A DNA stretch of 64,000 nt from Pardosa pseudoannulata. Its lineage: Eukaryota; Arthropoda; Arachnida; Araneae; Lycosidae. This document shows positions 1-12,640 of this stretch, one piece after another. A program made the position numbers and the translations under genes. The stretch's first letter is position 1. Each line of letters begins with the position of its first letter. The notes beneath the pieces are model-generated. The model did no database searches. It saw only the letters and a program-made list of their open reading frames with translations, and was not told the DNA's origin. The DNA lies in NCBI GenBank assembly GCA_032207245.1, contig CM063508.1:125961728-126025727 (forward strand), read 5' to 3'.

Positions 1-1055
1 TTCTCGGTGTTTCATCTTATTTTGTGAACTCTTCTTGCAAAACAGTTGAACGTAGCTCTCTAAACCAAACCAATCTTATGTGAAAGCTTTTTCAGATGTT
101 AATTTTTAATCACACTATTCTTCTCATGTGGACACTATAATATTATTGCACACTATTAAATTATATTATATATATACTAGCATATAGCCCATCATATGAC
201 GGGATTAGTAAAATTTTTAATATTCCAGAACTTTTAAATACCCAATGAGGCAGGTAAAAAATGGCTTGTTTTTTGGCTGAGAATTATCTGGTTCACTCTC
301 AATGATTTATTTATCGTCATACTCCTCTAGAATCTCCCGATCCTGTAATGCAGTTTAGAATCACATTGAATTCATTTAGTCAAACCGTGTGGTTATGTAT
401 AATAAACAAACACACAAACGAACAAACTTCTTAATTTCCAAATATATATAAATTAAAAGTTAGATATTTATTAGTCCTTGAAATAGACTCCTAGACTTTT
501 ATGAAAAGAATTTGTTGTTAATACCGGTGATAAAATTTTCATTGCAACAAAAAATAATCGATGATTAAATTTAAAATTATCACATATGTACCTAATCTAT
601 TATTTAAACCAAATATAAAAGAAAATCATTTACGTAATATCTAAGTTCAGTGGTAAAAGATATTAAAATAGTGTAGACGATATTTAAATAGTTTAAAATA
701 TGAAATGATTAAATGAGATAGTTAAAGGAATGACGTCACAATGCTAGAAAAAAATGTCTATTTATTATGTGATTAATTGATAAATTTAATCGCCTGCTCT
801 TAACCGGGGAAAATAGGGCTCGAAATAATGACATTAAACGCTCGAAAAGGGGTGAAGGGGTGGATTTCGAACGTTTTAAAGACGACAGTATTTTTTGCTG
901 TGATATGTAGCCTATTTATACAAATTTATTTTAGAATCGGATCGATAGTTTAGGAGAAGATAAACTTTATTCAGTTTGAATGGATGCCTCTATCCATTCC
1001 AGGTCTAACCGCTTCATAAATTTGCGGACAGATAACTTAGGCTATTATTATATAG

Positions 1056-1058
<3 letters not shown>
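1..1058. other. AT-rich sequence without recognised features
   Basis: No recognisable gene, RNA or transposon end was seen on either strand. Base composition is strongly AT-rich with a few short CpG-containing patches around 780-890. The longest open frames are short and lack any family resemblance. Confidence 0.6.

Positions 1059-1112
<54 letters not shown>
1059..1112. repeat. (TA)n microsatellite
   Basis: Uninterrupted AT dinucleotide tract of about 27 units. It is followed at 1118-1145 by a short non-repetitive segment that recurs after the (TA)n tract at 1768-1812, so the microsatellite and its right flank appear to have been copied together. Confidence 0.95.
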
Positions 1113-1114
<2 letters not shown>

Positions 1115-1281
1115 TTTGCACATTCCCTTAAAGATTCAAAGTTATATATACATACAGTGTCAGGGATAGTAGGTGTGCAGTGCGTGCGTACAGGCAGGCA
1201 TCCGATAGATTATCTTTATATGTATACATTTAGATAGGGTACTACCTTGCATACAGGAGGCTAAGATAAGGAGGATGTAAT

Positions 1282-1287
<6 letters not shown>

Positions 1288-1326
<39 letters not shown>

Positions 1327-1330
1327 GTAC

Positions 1331-1408
<78 letters not shown>
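1288..1408. repeat. Interrupted (TA)n microsatellite
   Basis: Two AT-dinucleotide blocks (about 1288-1326 and 1334-1408) are split by a short interruption containing GTACACA. Both translate as alternating Tyr-Ile and explain the spurious open frames here. Confidence 0.95.
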
Positions 1409-1412
<4 letters not shown>

Positions 1413-1764
1413 AGGTCTAGTTGGAAATTGTTCTAGTCAAGGGGTAGTTGGAAATTACGTGAGTTAAAAACTATTTTAAAAAGGGAACTCTTTTATAATA
1501 ATAAAATAAATGAAAAAGACCCACGCTCGCGTAAGCTTTTGGGATCATCCGGTCAGGCGGAAGCATTTTTGAGCTATTTGATGAGCTTGCAAACAGATAA
1601 GTTTCAGTGAGTGCGTGGACTTGGAACTGTGAACACCTATTCCACGCTTAGCTCCGCCACGAACAATGAAAATGGCGCAGATTTTGCTTTTAGAAGAAAC
1701 GATGATTTAATAAAATTATTATTATCAAGACTGTTTTCCATTCGCCTTAACTCTGGATCACGAC

Positions 1765-1767
<3 letters not shown>

Positions 1768-1812
<45 letters not shown>
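1768..1812. repeat. (TA)n microsatellite
   Basis: Dinucleotide tract. Its right flank (1814-1842) matches the right flank of the tract at 1059-1112. Confidence 0.93.
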
Positions 1813-1818
<6 letters not shown>

Positions 1819-2189
1819 ATTCCCTTAAAGATTCAAAGTTAGTTTCTTTTCTCAAGGTAACAGGTAATTTGAGTATAGCTCAAGAACCGCTATTTGGCGG
1901 CTACTGGCAGGATTTATATCCATTATAATACGATTTTTTTCCGTCACAGACAAAAAAAATTTTTCAATCACAATATTAACTTTGCTCAGTAACAAAGAGC
2001 AAGAAAACAGTGAAAATTCAGAATTTTTCTCTACAAATAAAATATTTTTATTTTCGTTGTTTAAAAATAAGACTTAAGAAGCATTATTACAACTGCATGC
2101 GATATCTTTCTTGTATAATGTTGTAGAACGCAAGTATTGCTAAATAACGGTTGCTGTCAGTGTTGATATCTATTGAAATGGTACTTTCG

Positions 2190-2512
2190 CCATAAAGAGT
2201 GAGGGAATTCCATTTAAAAGAGAAGTTGCAATACTAGATACAACAATTCATAGTACAAAATTTCAATATTCTACAGCTAATCGTTTGTGAGTTGTGTGAG
2301 ATACATACGTATAGACGTCAAACTGAAACTAGTCACAATCGATTCAGGTACGGTCAAAATGGATATTTAAAATTTCTGTGTGCGTGCGTATATATGTAAG
2401 GTCGAAATTAATCAAAACAGATTCGGTTATAGTCAAAAAGGGTATTTCTATTGAATTCTGAAAACCGAAATTTTTCCGATTACACCTACTTCTTTACTTC
2501 GCACAGGGAAGT
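2190..2512. repeat. Degenerate arthropod-type interspersed repeat
   Basis: The segment holds spaced motifs of a repeat I recall from arthropod and spider genomes: a TCAAAATGGATATTT block, a CGTATAGACGTC-type block, GAAAACCGAAATTTTTCCG, and a terminal TACTTCTTTACTTCGCACAGG-like stretch. It appears duplicated internally, since the 'TCAAAA.GG.TATTT' motif occurs near 2355 and 2434. It has no coding capacity. Class assignment is from memory and uncertain. Confidence 0.4.
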
Positions 2513-3816
2513 TAAAATGGATGATAGAAATACAGTAATTAATAGAATATAATAAATTATACTACAAGAACTAAAAATTGTTTCTTTGAGAAGTTGATTA
2601 TATCTGCGATTCAAATCTTTAGAACCACAATTTAATTAGTCATTCATAAGTTCGAAACAAATTACAACATTGAAAAATAATTCTTTTAATATACGCTGGG
2701 AAACAAATTATTTTTCTTTTTTAAATTTTACCAATTTTTGTACGTCTTTTTCATATCTTTCTCTTTATCTGTATTTATTTATTTTTAAGTGCAGTTCCAA
2801 AACATTTACGAAAAGCTGATTTTCACGTATGTCTTTGAATGCTTATTAACAAATTATTCTACGTAATTATAATGAAAATATGATGAAATATTGACAATAA
2901 TGAGACGTAATTATTGTCTATATTTCATCTTTTATTCTATGAAATTTTTATTTTCAACTATTAATTTTTTAAACGTATATTCTCAACATACATGATTAAA
3001 TGACTTTTGTACGTTATCTTTTTAACGTTACGTACGTTATCTTCGTTAAAAGTTCTAAAACTTTTAACGAAGAACTGTATTTAACATATATCAATGTAAT
3101 ATTATTAACAGGGTTTTCTACTAGACACGTAATTATTTTCTGTTTTTGTTTTTGTTATGTGAAATATTTTGTTTCAGCAGTAAACCTTTTAAACGTAACT
3201 TCTTAACATATATGGTTTTAATAAAAATAGTAAAGTAAAATAATATAAATTCATTAGAGGGTAATTTTAGTATAAAAAATAAAATGTTAAAGTTCTATTC
3301 GTAAAATATTTTATGTGAAAAGTTCCATTAAAATTTGTATATACATATTTTTTTTCTTCTTGGGAAGTCGTGATTTCTAAGATAAATATTTAAGAGCCGC
3401 AATTTTATCAAGTCATTCATTTGATCGCAAACACAATAATTTTAAAACAATACCTATATAATGTCGGTATTGCTTTAAAAATATTAGCAAAGAAGAAAGC
3501 TGTGTAAGAAAACAAAAAGCTTATTAATAGCTCTAAATTATGATAAAGTCGAATACAAAAGATTTTAATTGAAACTTCTCCTTTTTTTTCTTTGTATCTT
3601 GAGGTATATTTTTCAACAAATTATTGGAGGATTTGCGCTAAGCAAAAATATTAACGGGATGATGAATTTGCTTTTGCAACAGATTAAAACTTCCTACTTT
3701 TATGATTACGTCCTGGTTTTCTCTGGCGTTAAAAATTGTGATTGACGATGATAATAGATTATTAGAAATGATTTATTTTGTGTTTAATCAATATTGTTGA
3801 AAATTTATTATGTTTT
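2513..3816. other. AT-rich spacer with one perfect hairpin
   Basis: No gene or transposon ends were seen. The only distinct structure is a perfect inverted repeat: 3040-3054 (TCTTCGTTAAAAGTT) against 3059-3073, with a 4-base loop. ACGT-rich words cluster around 3005-3040. Confidence 0.5.
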
Positions 3817-5504
3817 TAGCGGTGTATGCACGTAAAAGTCTTTTTAAGTTTCAATTTAAAATATTGTTTATTTGTTATAAATTATTATTACTGAAAAGAC
3901 TTTATAAGTATTCTATCTTCTAAATCTACATCTCTTGTCGTATAATCATTAAATTTTCTACAAAAATTCTTTGATGGTACCAGATGATCATTATTGGTAT
4001 TAAAACCGCTTCCGACTATCCTATCAAGCAATATGACAGTTTAAGGGATATTAAAGTGCATACACATAAAAGTCTTTTAAAGTTCCAATCTAAAATATTT
4101 CTTTATTTTATTTGTAATAAATTATTATTACTGAAAAGGCTTCATGAGTATTCTGTCTTCTAAATCGACATCTCTTGTCGTCTAATCATTAAATTTTGGG
4201 CAAAAATTCTTTGATGTTACCAGATTATCATTATTGGTATTAAAACCGCTTCCTATAATTCTATCACGTGATATGACAGTTTAAGGAATATTAAAGTGCA
4301 TAAACGTAAAAGTCTTTAAAGTTTCAATTTAAAATATTTCTTTATTTTAATTGTAATAAATTATTATTACTGAAAAGGCTTCATGAGTATTCTATCATCT
4401 AAATCTCCACATCTCTTGTCGTATAATCATTGAATTATGGATAAAAATTCTTTGATGTTACCAGATGATCATTATTGGTATTAAAACCGCTTCCGACAAT
4501 CCTATCACGTGATATGACAGTTTAAGGAATATTAAAGTGCATAAACGTAAAAGTCTTTAAAGTTTCAATTTAAAATATTTCTTTATTTTAATTGTAATAA
4601 ATTATTATTACTGACAAGGCTTCATGAGTATTCTATCATCTAAATCTCCACATCTCTTGTCGTATAATCATTAAATTTTGGACTAAAATTCTTTGATGTT
4701 ACCAGATGATCATTATTGGTATTAAAACCGCTTCCGACAATCCTATCACGTGATATGACAGTTTAAGGAATATTAAAGTGCATAAACGTAAAAGTCTTTA
4801 AAGTTTCAATTTAAAATATTTCTTTATTTTAATTGTAATAAATTATTATTACTGAAAAGGCTTCATGAGTATTCATCTTCTAAATCCACATCTGTTGTCG
4901 TATAATTATTATATTTTGGAAAAAAAAAATACTTTGATGTTACCATATGATTATTATTGGTATTAAAACCGCTTCCGACAATTCTATCAAGTGATATGAC
5001 AGTTTAAGGAATATTAAAGTGCATAAACGTAAAAGTCTTTTAAAGTTTCAATTTAAAATATTTCTTTATTTTAATTGTAATAAATTATTATTACTGAAAA
5101 GGCTTCATGAGTATTCTGTCTTCTAAATCGACATCTCTTGTCGTATAATAATTAAATTTTGGACTAAAATTCTTTGATGTTACCAGATGATCATTATTGG
5201 TATTAAAACCGCTTCCGACAATCCTATCAAGCGATATGACAGTTTAAGGGATATTAAAGTGCATACACGTAAAAGTCTTTTAAAGTTTCAAGTTAAAATA
5301 TTTCTTTATTTTAATTGTAATAAATTATTATTACTGACAAGGCTTCATGAGTATTCTATCATCTAAATCTCCGCATCTCTTGTAGTATAATCATTAAATT
5401 ATGGACAAAATTTCTTTGATTGTACTAGATTATCATTATTGGTATTAAATCCGCTTCCGACAATACTATCACGTGATATCATAGTTTAATGGATATTAAA
5501 GTTG
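3817..5504. repeat. Tandem array, ~240-bp unit, 7 copies
   Basis: The landmark ATTATTATTACTGA(A/C)AAG recurs with its CTGA at 3891, 4131, 4370, 4611, 4852, 5094 and 5334, spacings of 239-242 bases. Other shared landmarks are GGTATTAAAACCGCTTCC and GATATGACAGTTTAAGG. Four units carry the 12-bp palindrome TATCACGTGATA (4262, 4503, 4744, 5467), which contains a CACGTG E-box. In other units it is mutated to TATCAAGTGATA or similar. There is no open frame through the units. Confidence 0.95.
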
Positions 5505-6423
5505 CCGGTCGACAAGAGATGACAGTATATGAATTCTGTTGTATTTTACTGCATGAAATAACAGGTTAGCTAATTCGTAACTAAGTAACCAGTAATCTAG
5601 GTGAAAATAAAATTATTTACAACGTTTTTTGTAAAGTTTTTGCATTAACCCCTGACTTGTTCTAATGCTGTTTGCTTTTCTGTCTCTGTTTTATGATGCT
5701 ATTTAAAAGAAATTACAAAATATTATTAAAAAGTAAATTTTTAGGAAAAATGGTATGTAATATTACGTTAATAAGAAAGTACGTAGTATACCATATCGCA
5801 TATTATGTTAAAAACAAGAAATTGGTTAAGATCGAAGTAAATTAAAAAGAAAAGTTTTATTTAAAGGCATAATTTAATAAAAATTAAGCCAAATAAACTT
5901 GTTACGCTTAGTTTTAGACTAAATTATTCTTAATTAACGTCAATTTTGGGTGCGCTTATTTTGCAAATGGTTTCGCATTTTCTTGTGTCTGAACACTAGC
6001 CTGTGTTTGCACTATTAATTTTTTTAATGAAAAATTAAATGAGAATTGAATGCGATTATACTATACAAAAAATGGGTACTTTTCCGTTAGCCAAATACAA
6101 AGATTAATTGCTAAATACTGCTAAATAAACCATCTGTATACGCTGTAATTTATTTCAAATTAAAATTTCCGCAAAAGTGTTTTTTACAATACTGTGCTAC
6201 GTCACTAATTGTACCCTATGGTAAAGCTATGTAACAACGAGTCATTCTAATCACACGCGACAGAAGGGTTGAGACATTCATCAAAGTATCATTTAATTAT
6301 TTGTATCATTTTACTCATGTATCATTTTATAAAAGAAATATTTTGCTTTATTTACATTTTTATACTGCTTTAATACTTTTCATGCTGTTTAATATTTATG
6401 TTTGTGGGTAATCAATGCTAAAT
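5505..6423. other. AT-rich spacer, nothing recognised
   Basis: No recognisable genes, repeats or transposon ends. Composition is similar to the surrounding spacer. Confidence 0.5.
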
Positions 6424-6523
6424 AATAAGCTGTTAGTTTCTCCTTCAGTAATATTTATTCAAGGTTCCGTTGCTATGAACTTTTCAAGATAAGGTTTCGT
6501 GGGATAGAAAGTTTGAGAACCAC
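6424..6523 (-). mobile_element. hAT-like transposon terminus (remnant)
   Basis: Read on the minus strand the segment begins CAGTGGTTCTCAAACTTTC at about 6523, a terminal sequence typical of hAT (Charlie/Tip100-type) elements, and continues into AT-rich sequence. The matching opposite end and target duplication were not found, so this is probably a one-ended relic. Confidence 0.4.
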
Positions 6524-6589
6524 TGCTTTAAATGATTTACAATTTCAGTTACCTGTCTCATTTTTTTCTTCTTTAAACAGCATTTTGTG

Positions 6590-7070
6590 GCTGCCGCGAT
6601 CTGTATTCTGCAGGAGTGGTAAAAGGGGGAGAGAGAGAGATAAACGTGGTCTTTTTCTGACCACATCCTGCTCTTGATTGATGTGTAAGCATCAATCCGG
6701 ACCTGCCGGTGATATCCGAAGCCAAATGATTCGAGAACCAGCCGATACCTATCTCTGTAATTTTACCACCCACTCGTACTCTCATTTGAACCATCTTTTT
6801 ATCTGTGTCGCTTGCAATACAATGCGCAATTTCGTTATATTACTCATAAAGGGGACACAGCTCAAGTCTCTCCGCTCCTTTTATTTTGCGCGTAGTCTCT
6901 TTTTTTTTATTTTTACTTTTTATTTTTTCCGTTCACGCGTCTCGCGACGAAATGAAATAAACGAAAACAAGGCCGTTCGCTTGTCATTGGTGAATGTCCG
7001 ACCTTTTTCTCAAGAGACTGACCACGGTGGAGGCCGTTTCCCAGTGGTCTGTTCTGGCTGATTTGAAGTT
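6590..7070. other. GC-richer unique segment, function unknown
   Basis: This stretch has more G+C and CpG than its surroundings (for example CGTCTCGCGACG near 6938) and an ATTGG (reverse CCAAT) at about 6984. Several overlapping frames of 60-127 codons are open in both directions, as expected from the composition, but none resembles a known family. It could be a regulatory segment, an old exon or unrecognised transposon sequence. The sequence does not discriminate between these. Confidence 0.3.
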
Positions 7071-8005
7071 GGAAGTCAACTTTTTATTGTTTTTTGCTCT
7101 CTCTTTGAGCCTTATCTATTACTTCATCCATGTCGCTGTCTTGGATTCATTGAAACTATGCCTACTGGAACGTGTTACAAAATTGCGAATTAGGATGATG
7201 AATACTGAAATTCTTAATTGTGCTAGTGTTGATTTTGTATGCATTGTGCTTTTTAACGTTTAACCCATTAATGTCCAAATCATTTCTGTGGTATTTTTAT
7301 TGATGAATACCTTGAATCTAAGTTATGAGCTCCTGAGAGTAGAAAAAAATATTAAATTGAGAATTAGAATGGATGATTACTGAAATCCTTAAGTATGCTA
7401 GCGTTGACTTTGTAATCATTGTGCTTTTTAACTTTCACTTGAACTCATTAGTGCCAGAAGTATTTCTCATGAATTGATATTGATGAATACTTAGTTATGG
7501 GCTCTTCAGAGTAGAAAAAAGATATTAAATTGCGAATTAAGATGATGAATACTGAAATTCTTAATTGTGCTAGTGTTGATTTTGTATGCATTGTGCTCTG
7601 TAACGTTTAACCCATTAATGTCCAAATCATTTCTGTGGTATTTTTATTGATGAATACCTTGAATCTAAGTTATGAGTGCCTGAGAGTAGAAAAAAGTATT
7701 AAATTGGGAATTAGAATGGATGAGTACTGAAATCCTTAAGTATGCTAGCGTTGACTTTGTAATCATTGTGCTTTTTAACTTTCACTTGAACTCATTAGTG
7801 CCAGAAGTATTTCTCATGAATTGATATTGATGAATACTTTAAATCTTAGTTATGGGCTCTTCAGAGTAGAAAAAAGATATTAAATTGCGAATTAAGATGA
7901 TGAATACTGAAATTCTGCAATGGGCTAGTGCTGTGCTTTTAGCGTCTTATATTAACCCATTAACACTAGATTTACGGACAGAGCCAATTTGACTCATTAA
8001 AAATT

Positions 8006-8107
<102 letters not shown>

Positions 8108-8343
8108 CTTTAATATCACTTTTCAAAAACATACGTTGGTTTTTAGTTAAGTAATAAAATATATGTAAACTTTCGTTTCTCTTCCCCGCAGACCCCTTCA
8201 TTTCGCATTATCAAATGGGGTATACCTATTTTCACGGTTGTGAGCCAATTTGACTCATAGAATGTATATGAAAATAAATAAATATAGTAATAAATATAGT
8301 ATAAAGTAAATATAAAGTATAAAGTATATAAAGTATAGTATAA

Positions 8344-8541
8344 AGTAAATATAGAGAAGAAACCGGGAACACCTTCATGCCAATGACAGAAATTCATGCT
8401 ACTGACTCACGGAAGAATTGTCATGTTCAACAATCATGCAAAAGAAACAGATGTAAAAACCATTGTGCTAAATTTAATAGAAATGTTTGCGGAAAATGTG
8501 TTTCAAAAACAGATTTTATATGTGAAAAATGTTTTCCGTGA
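8344..8541 (+). pseudogene. piggyBac transposase C-terminal fragment
   Basis: About 65 codons stay open after the in-frame stop at 8341 and end at a TGA (8539-8541). The last 40 residues (8419 onward) are cysteine/histidine-rich: the spacing C-x5-C-x4-C-x2-H-C-x7-C-x2-C-x7-C-x2-C can be read directly, with the protein ending CEKCFP. Such a C-terminal cross-brace zinc finger, which binds the transposon ends, is typical of piggyBac transposases. The catalytic core is missing. The frame lies inside a TTAA-flanked element, which fits. It is a non-functional relic and cannot encode an active enzyme. Confidence 0.75.
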
Positions 8542-8754
8542 ATTTTTGGATAATAAACATTTTATTTAAATTAATTTGGAACTATTTTCTTTGCAAAAAA
8601 CTTCAATTTTCTTTTATGAGTCAAATTGGCTCACTTCAGTAAAAATAGGTATATGATCAACATCCGTAAATCTAGTGTTAATGAATGAATCATTTCTGAG
8701 GAATTTACATTGGTGACTATTTTAAATCTATTATGGGCTTCTGAGAGTAGAATA

Positions 8755-8755
<1 letters not shown>

Positions 8756-8816
<61 letters not shown>
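8756..8816. repeat. Compound (TA)n(TG)n microsatellite
   Basis: A TA tract to about 8785 passes directly into a TG tract to 8816. It starts immediately after the GAGAGTAGAATAG landmark of the 174-bp repeat. Confidence 0.95.
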
Positions 8817-8819
<3 letters not shown>

Positions 8820-8820
<1 letters not shown>

Positions 8821-9220
8821 AAAATTCTCAGGAGTTTTCAAAACTTAAATCAAGGGTAAAAATTTCCTCATCATTTTCCATTCCCCTTTTTGAAACCTAA
8901 ATTGACCACTGGGGCTACAGGTTACGCCTAAGAGAAGGGACCTGGCCAATTATAAACCTACATGACCCTAGCGGACAATTTAGGAAATTTCCAAATAAAA
9001 AGGAGATACACGCTAGCGGAGACAGATTTTTCTAGAGATATTTTCCCACAGATGTTGACCCAAGTGTTAAGTGTGTTGTACATAGAACTTCATGCCCTTC
9101 AGTTTGTCCCTATAATGAAGTGGGAACCCGTCCTTCAAAGTTATCTTAATAAAGGTCTTTAGCTGAAACGGTATCATTTTTATGGCCATGACTGCAAACC
9201 CCCATCGAGAAGTCAGTCTC
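8820..9220. other. Unrelated block inserted in the 174-bp array
   Basis: This ~400-bp segment is not homologous to the flanking repeat units and lies between two TA-rich microsatellites. An open frame of 66 codons (8962-9162, +) is present but matches no family I recognise. It may be an insertion of an unidentified element or a leftover of the original flank. No clean terminal repeats were found. Confidence 0.4.
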
Positions 9221-9222
9221 AT

Positions 9223-9225
<3 letters not shown>

Positions 9226-9278
<53 letters not shown>

Positions 9279-9282
9279 CATT

Positions 9283-9325
<43 letters not shown>
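9226..9325. repeat. Interrupted (TA)n microsatellite
   Basis: Two TA blocks (about 9226-9274 and 9291-9325) are separated by CATACATTTATATGTG. The right edge runs straight into CAATTGCGAATTAGG, the start of a 174-bp repeat unit. Confidence 0.93.
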
Positions 9326-9331
<6 letters not shown>

Positions 9332-9669
9332 GCGAATTAGGATAATGAATACTAAAATTCTTAAGTGTGCTAGTGTTGATTTTGTATGCATTGTCTACTT
9401 TAACCCGTTAATGCCCGAAAATTCTATGAATTCATTTCTAATGAATTTAAATTGATAAATGCTATAAATTTAAGTTAGGGGCTCCTGAGAATAGAAAAAT
9501 ATTAAATTGCGAATTAGGATGAAGGATACTGAAATTCTGAGGTATACTAGTGTTGATTTCGTATATATTGTGATTCTACCATTTCATGTTGACTCATAAA
9601 TGCCCGAATCATTTTTGAGGAATTTACATTTGTGCATACTTCAAATATATTATGGGATCCCGAGAGTAG

Positions 9670-9671
<2 letters not shown>

Positions 9672-9756
<85 letters not shown>

Positions 9757-9775
9757 TATATATATATATATATAT
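9672..9775. repeat. (TA)n with GATA interruptions
   Basis: About 104 bases of TA with two AGA interruptions. It lies between the GAGAGTAGAA and AAATTGGGATTA landmarks of the 174-bp repeat. Confidence 0.94.
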
Positions 9776-10090
9776 TGTAAATTGGGATTATTGAAATTCT
9801 GAAGCCTGCATGTGTTGATTTTGTATACAATGTGCTTTTTAAGTTTCATGTTAACATATTAATATCCTAATAATTTAGCGCTATCCTTTGGTGGTTTAGA
9901 AATTCGCTGTTTCCTTGAAGTCCTTAAAATCTTTTAGATGTCCACACAACCTTAAACATTTATCATGCTGTAAAAATTATAATAGTAAGTAATAGCAAGT
10001 TATTACGTTTCCTGACTGTAGAAAAAATACGTATTATTGTGAATTAGGCTGATGAATACTGAAATTCTGAAGTGTGCTTGTATAAATTTA

Positions 10091-10345
10091 GTAATAAAAA
10101 AATAGTAAAATATTTTGTATAAATAATAACAAATTTTAATAATAAATAAAAATTATAATCATAAATAACAAAAATTATGATTATAAATAGTAAAATTATA
10201 ATAATTAATAATAAATTAATAATTAATAATAAGATATAATAATAATTAATAATAAGATATAATAATAATAATTAATAATAAGATATAATAATAATTAATA
10301 ATTAATAATAAATTATAATAATTAATAAAAAGTTACAAATAAAAA
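10091..10345. repeat. AAT/ATTAAT low-complexity tract
   Basis: The tract is almost pure A/T, with repeated TAATAATTAATAATAAG-like words from about 10190 to 10330. Confidence 0.85.
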
Positions 10346-12260
10346 AAATTATATTTTCTCAGTTCTCTTAAATTTCACAAGAATGGCACTTTCGTTTAAT
10401 TAAAAAAAAAAAAGCTTCGAGACCGAAGTTTTTTGACGATGGATGCAGGAAAACTTAGAATCTTGGAAAAGTAGCATTGGTTTTATAGAAAAAAATTTCG
10501 AGAACTAATGAAGCGAACGATCGATGCGGGAAAATGAATAATATGGGATAGGTAAATGTAGGTTCTATTGTATGTAGTAAGTAGTAGTTTTGACGGTTAT
10601 TACATTGAAAAAAAAATTGTAGAAATTCGTTCAGTGTTAATTATTATTGTCGATAATTAGAAGAATTTTTTTTTGTAGATAGCATGAATTTATCGTGTAC
10701 GATGTTAAAATGTAATTTATAAGTATTTAACTTTCTGTTCATTTTAATTTAAATTGCTTATTATTGATATTGAAATACCCATTTCTCTTCTATATTCCGT
10801 AATATTCCCATTTACTATTTCACTCCTGTCTGTTCCCTCAATCTTCATATCTTAAACGGATATCCTTTAACTGACTTCATCTGAAGTTATCTTAAATTTG
10901 GTATTCTCCAAAACTTAGGTACTCTGCTTATTACGATATAGTTATGGCTTTAACCAAGTCGTGACAAATCGATGTACATTGTTTAAATCAGTCCCGATTC
11001 ATTATCAATGCAATCATTCCGTCTGGCTCACCTTAATTGATGATTTAATTGCTTTGTTTTATGGACCTCAATGATAGCATTGTGTTTCGAGTCCAATGTC
11101 TGGACGCTTATTAGTGAATTTCCGCTCTGTGTTATACAACTCCTACACTCACTTCCTGTATTTTCGGAGGCTTAAACTTTGTTTTGTATTCATTGTTTTT
11201 TCGTTATGTCTGTATTGTGTCCTTTGTTGGCTTTTGATGCTCCTGTCAATCAGTTGTCTTATCAACCTTATTTGCCATTTAATAGTTTCCGCTCCTTGTG
11301 CCTTGAACTTATTTTGTTTTCTCTTTTAAAAGTCAGGTTTAAAAGTTGTTTCGTTGATTTTTCTTTCGATACCATTATCGCTGCTTTACTCCAGGAATTA
11401 GAGACGTTGAATTTTCGATCAAGGACGACTCCAGCAATTTTGTCGACCCGGACAAAAATAAATGGTTGCAAATCAAAATTAAAATTAAATAATTATTTTT
11501 CGAGGTTTCTAAGGTATAAAAATTATATTTTGCAATTTTTTTTACACATTTTGTTTCGCAATAAAAAAAATATTGGACATATTCCAGCCGCCCCTAAAAT
11601 TTTCTGTCATGGATGGGGCGGCAAACTTTAGGGGCCGTTTGTCCGGCTGTAGGCCGCTCCTGTTCATATTTTATATATTTAAATTATGTCTGGTATTTAG
11701 TTCTCCTATAGGTGTTTGCTTTGTTCATGCACCTTACGTGGATAATAGATGTACATTAAACACATTTTATTGAATTAAAGCATTTAGTATTTTAAGTGGA
11801 TATTATTTAATGCTGTGAATCATTTATTTTATTGGCAATATTTAAACGTCATTGTCGTGTCAGCTTGACTTATTGTTAAGGATCTTCTTAGAAAAGGTCT
11901 CCTGTTATGCGCGTGAATGACACTTGAATATTGGTATTTATTGCTCATAATATCCTTTTGAAATAATTGGTGTTACTATAGAAAAACATTTGACAGCTGT
12001 TGTTAAAGTTTTGAAATACCTCTCCTGTATTTAGCTTGCATACCTTTCTAGATTGTAATAATTTTCTTTTCTGTATACCGGAAGACATCGCTTAATATTA
12101 CTGCATATTCATCCTCTTCTTGTTGAGTTTAAATTATACTTTCGAAATAGACGTTTACCAGTTGCTTTTGAAGTTTAAAATGCTTTTCTTGCTTATGTTT
12201 TACGGTATTTAGTGCGCATAGCATTCTATATAGTCAATGATGTAGCGAGAAATTTTCCAT
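10346..12260. other. Mostly unique AT-rich sequence
   Basis: No gene was recognised. Open frames at 11096-11773 are short, overlap each other and lack family resemblance. A nested inverted repeat lies at 11587-11636: GCCGCCCC pairs with GGGGCGGC at 11615, and the overlapping CCCCTAAA pairs with TTTAGGGG at 11627. This resembles a GC-rich transposon terminus but no partner end was found. Confidence 0.4.
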
Positions 12261-12640
12261 TGGAAGAGGGGGTGTGTCCCTCGTATTATTCATCTCAGTT
12301 GATATAGCAATCCTAAAGGTCCCCCCCCCACACACACTATGGTCTACTGCAAGCCATCACCACCGTCTGGAGGGGGTATGGTTTATCATGGCCGATGGTA
12401 GCAGACGATTAAATAGCCTTGGCGGACGAAGGTTTCCGAGGCGGTTTTCTCCAAAGATCAAATTCCGCCAGATTCGCAACTAAAGTGCGCAGTAGACCCT
12501 ATGGGCGAATCCACGAGTTTGGCTCATTTAGTGGCCCAGCGTGTGGATGCAACCCGTGAACCATCTTCGAGGTCACCATCAGGAAGTGGTGAACAATTGT
12601 CCATAGTGTGTAGGCTACATTACATATATAATATATCTGA
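12261..12640 (+). other. GC-richer unique segment, possible exon or regulatory DNA
   Basis: This interval has clearly higher G+C and CpG than its neighbours. Two short + frames (12274-12483 and 12501-12686) are open. The second starts MGESTSLAHLVAQRVDATRE, a composition unlike the AT-driven frames elsewhere, yet it matches nothing I recognise and lacks clear splice sites at both ends. It is a reasonable place to look for an exon, but the evidence is weak. Confidence 0.2.
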
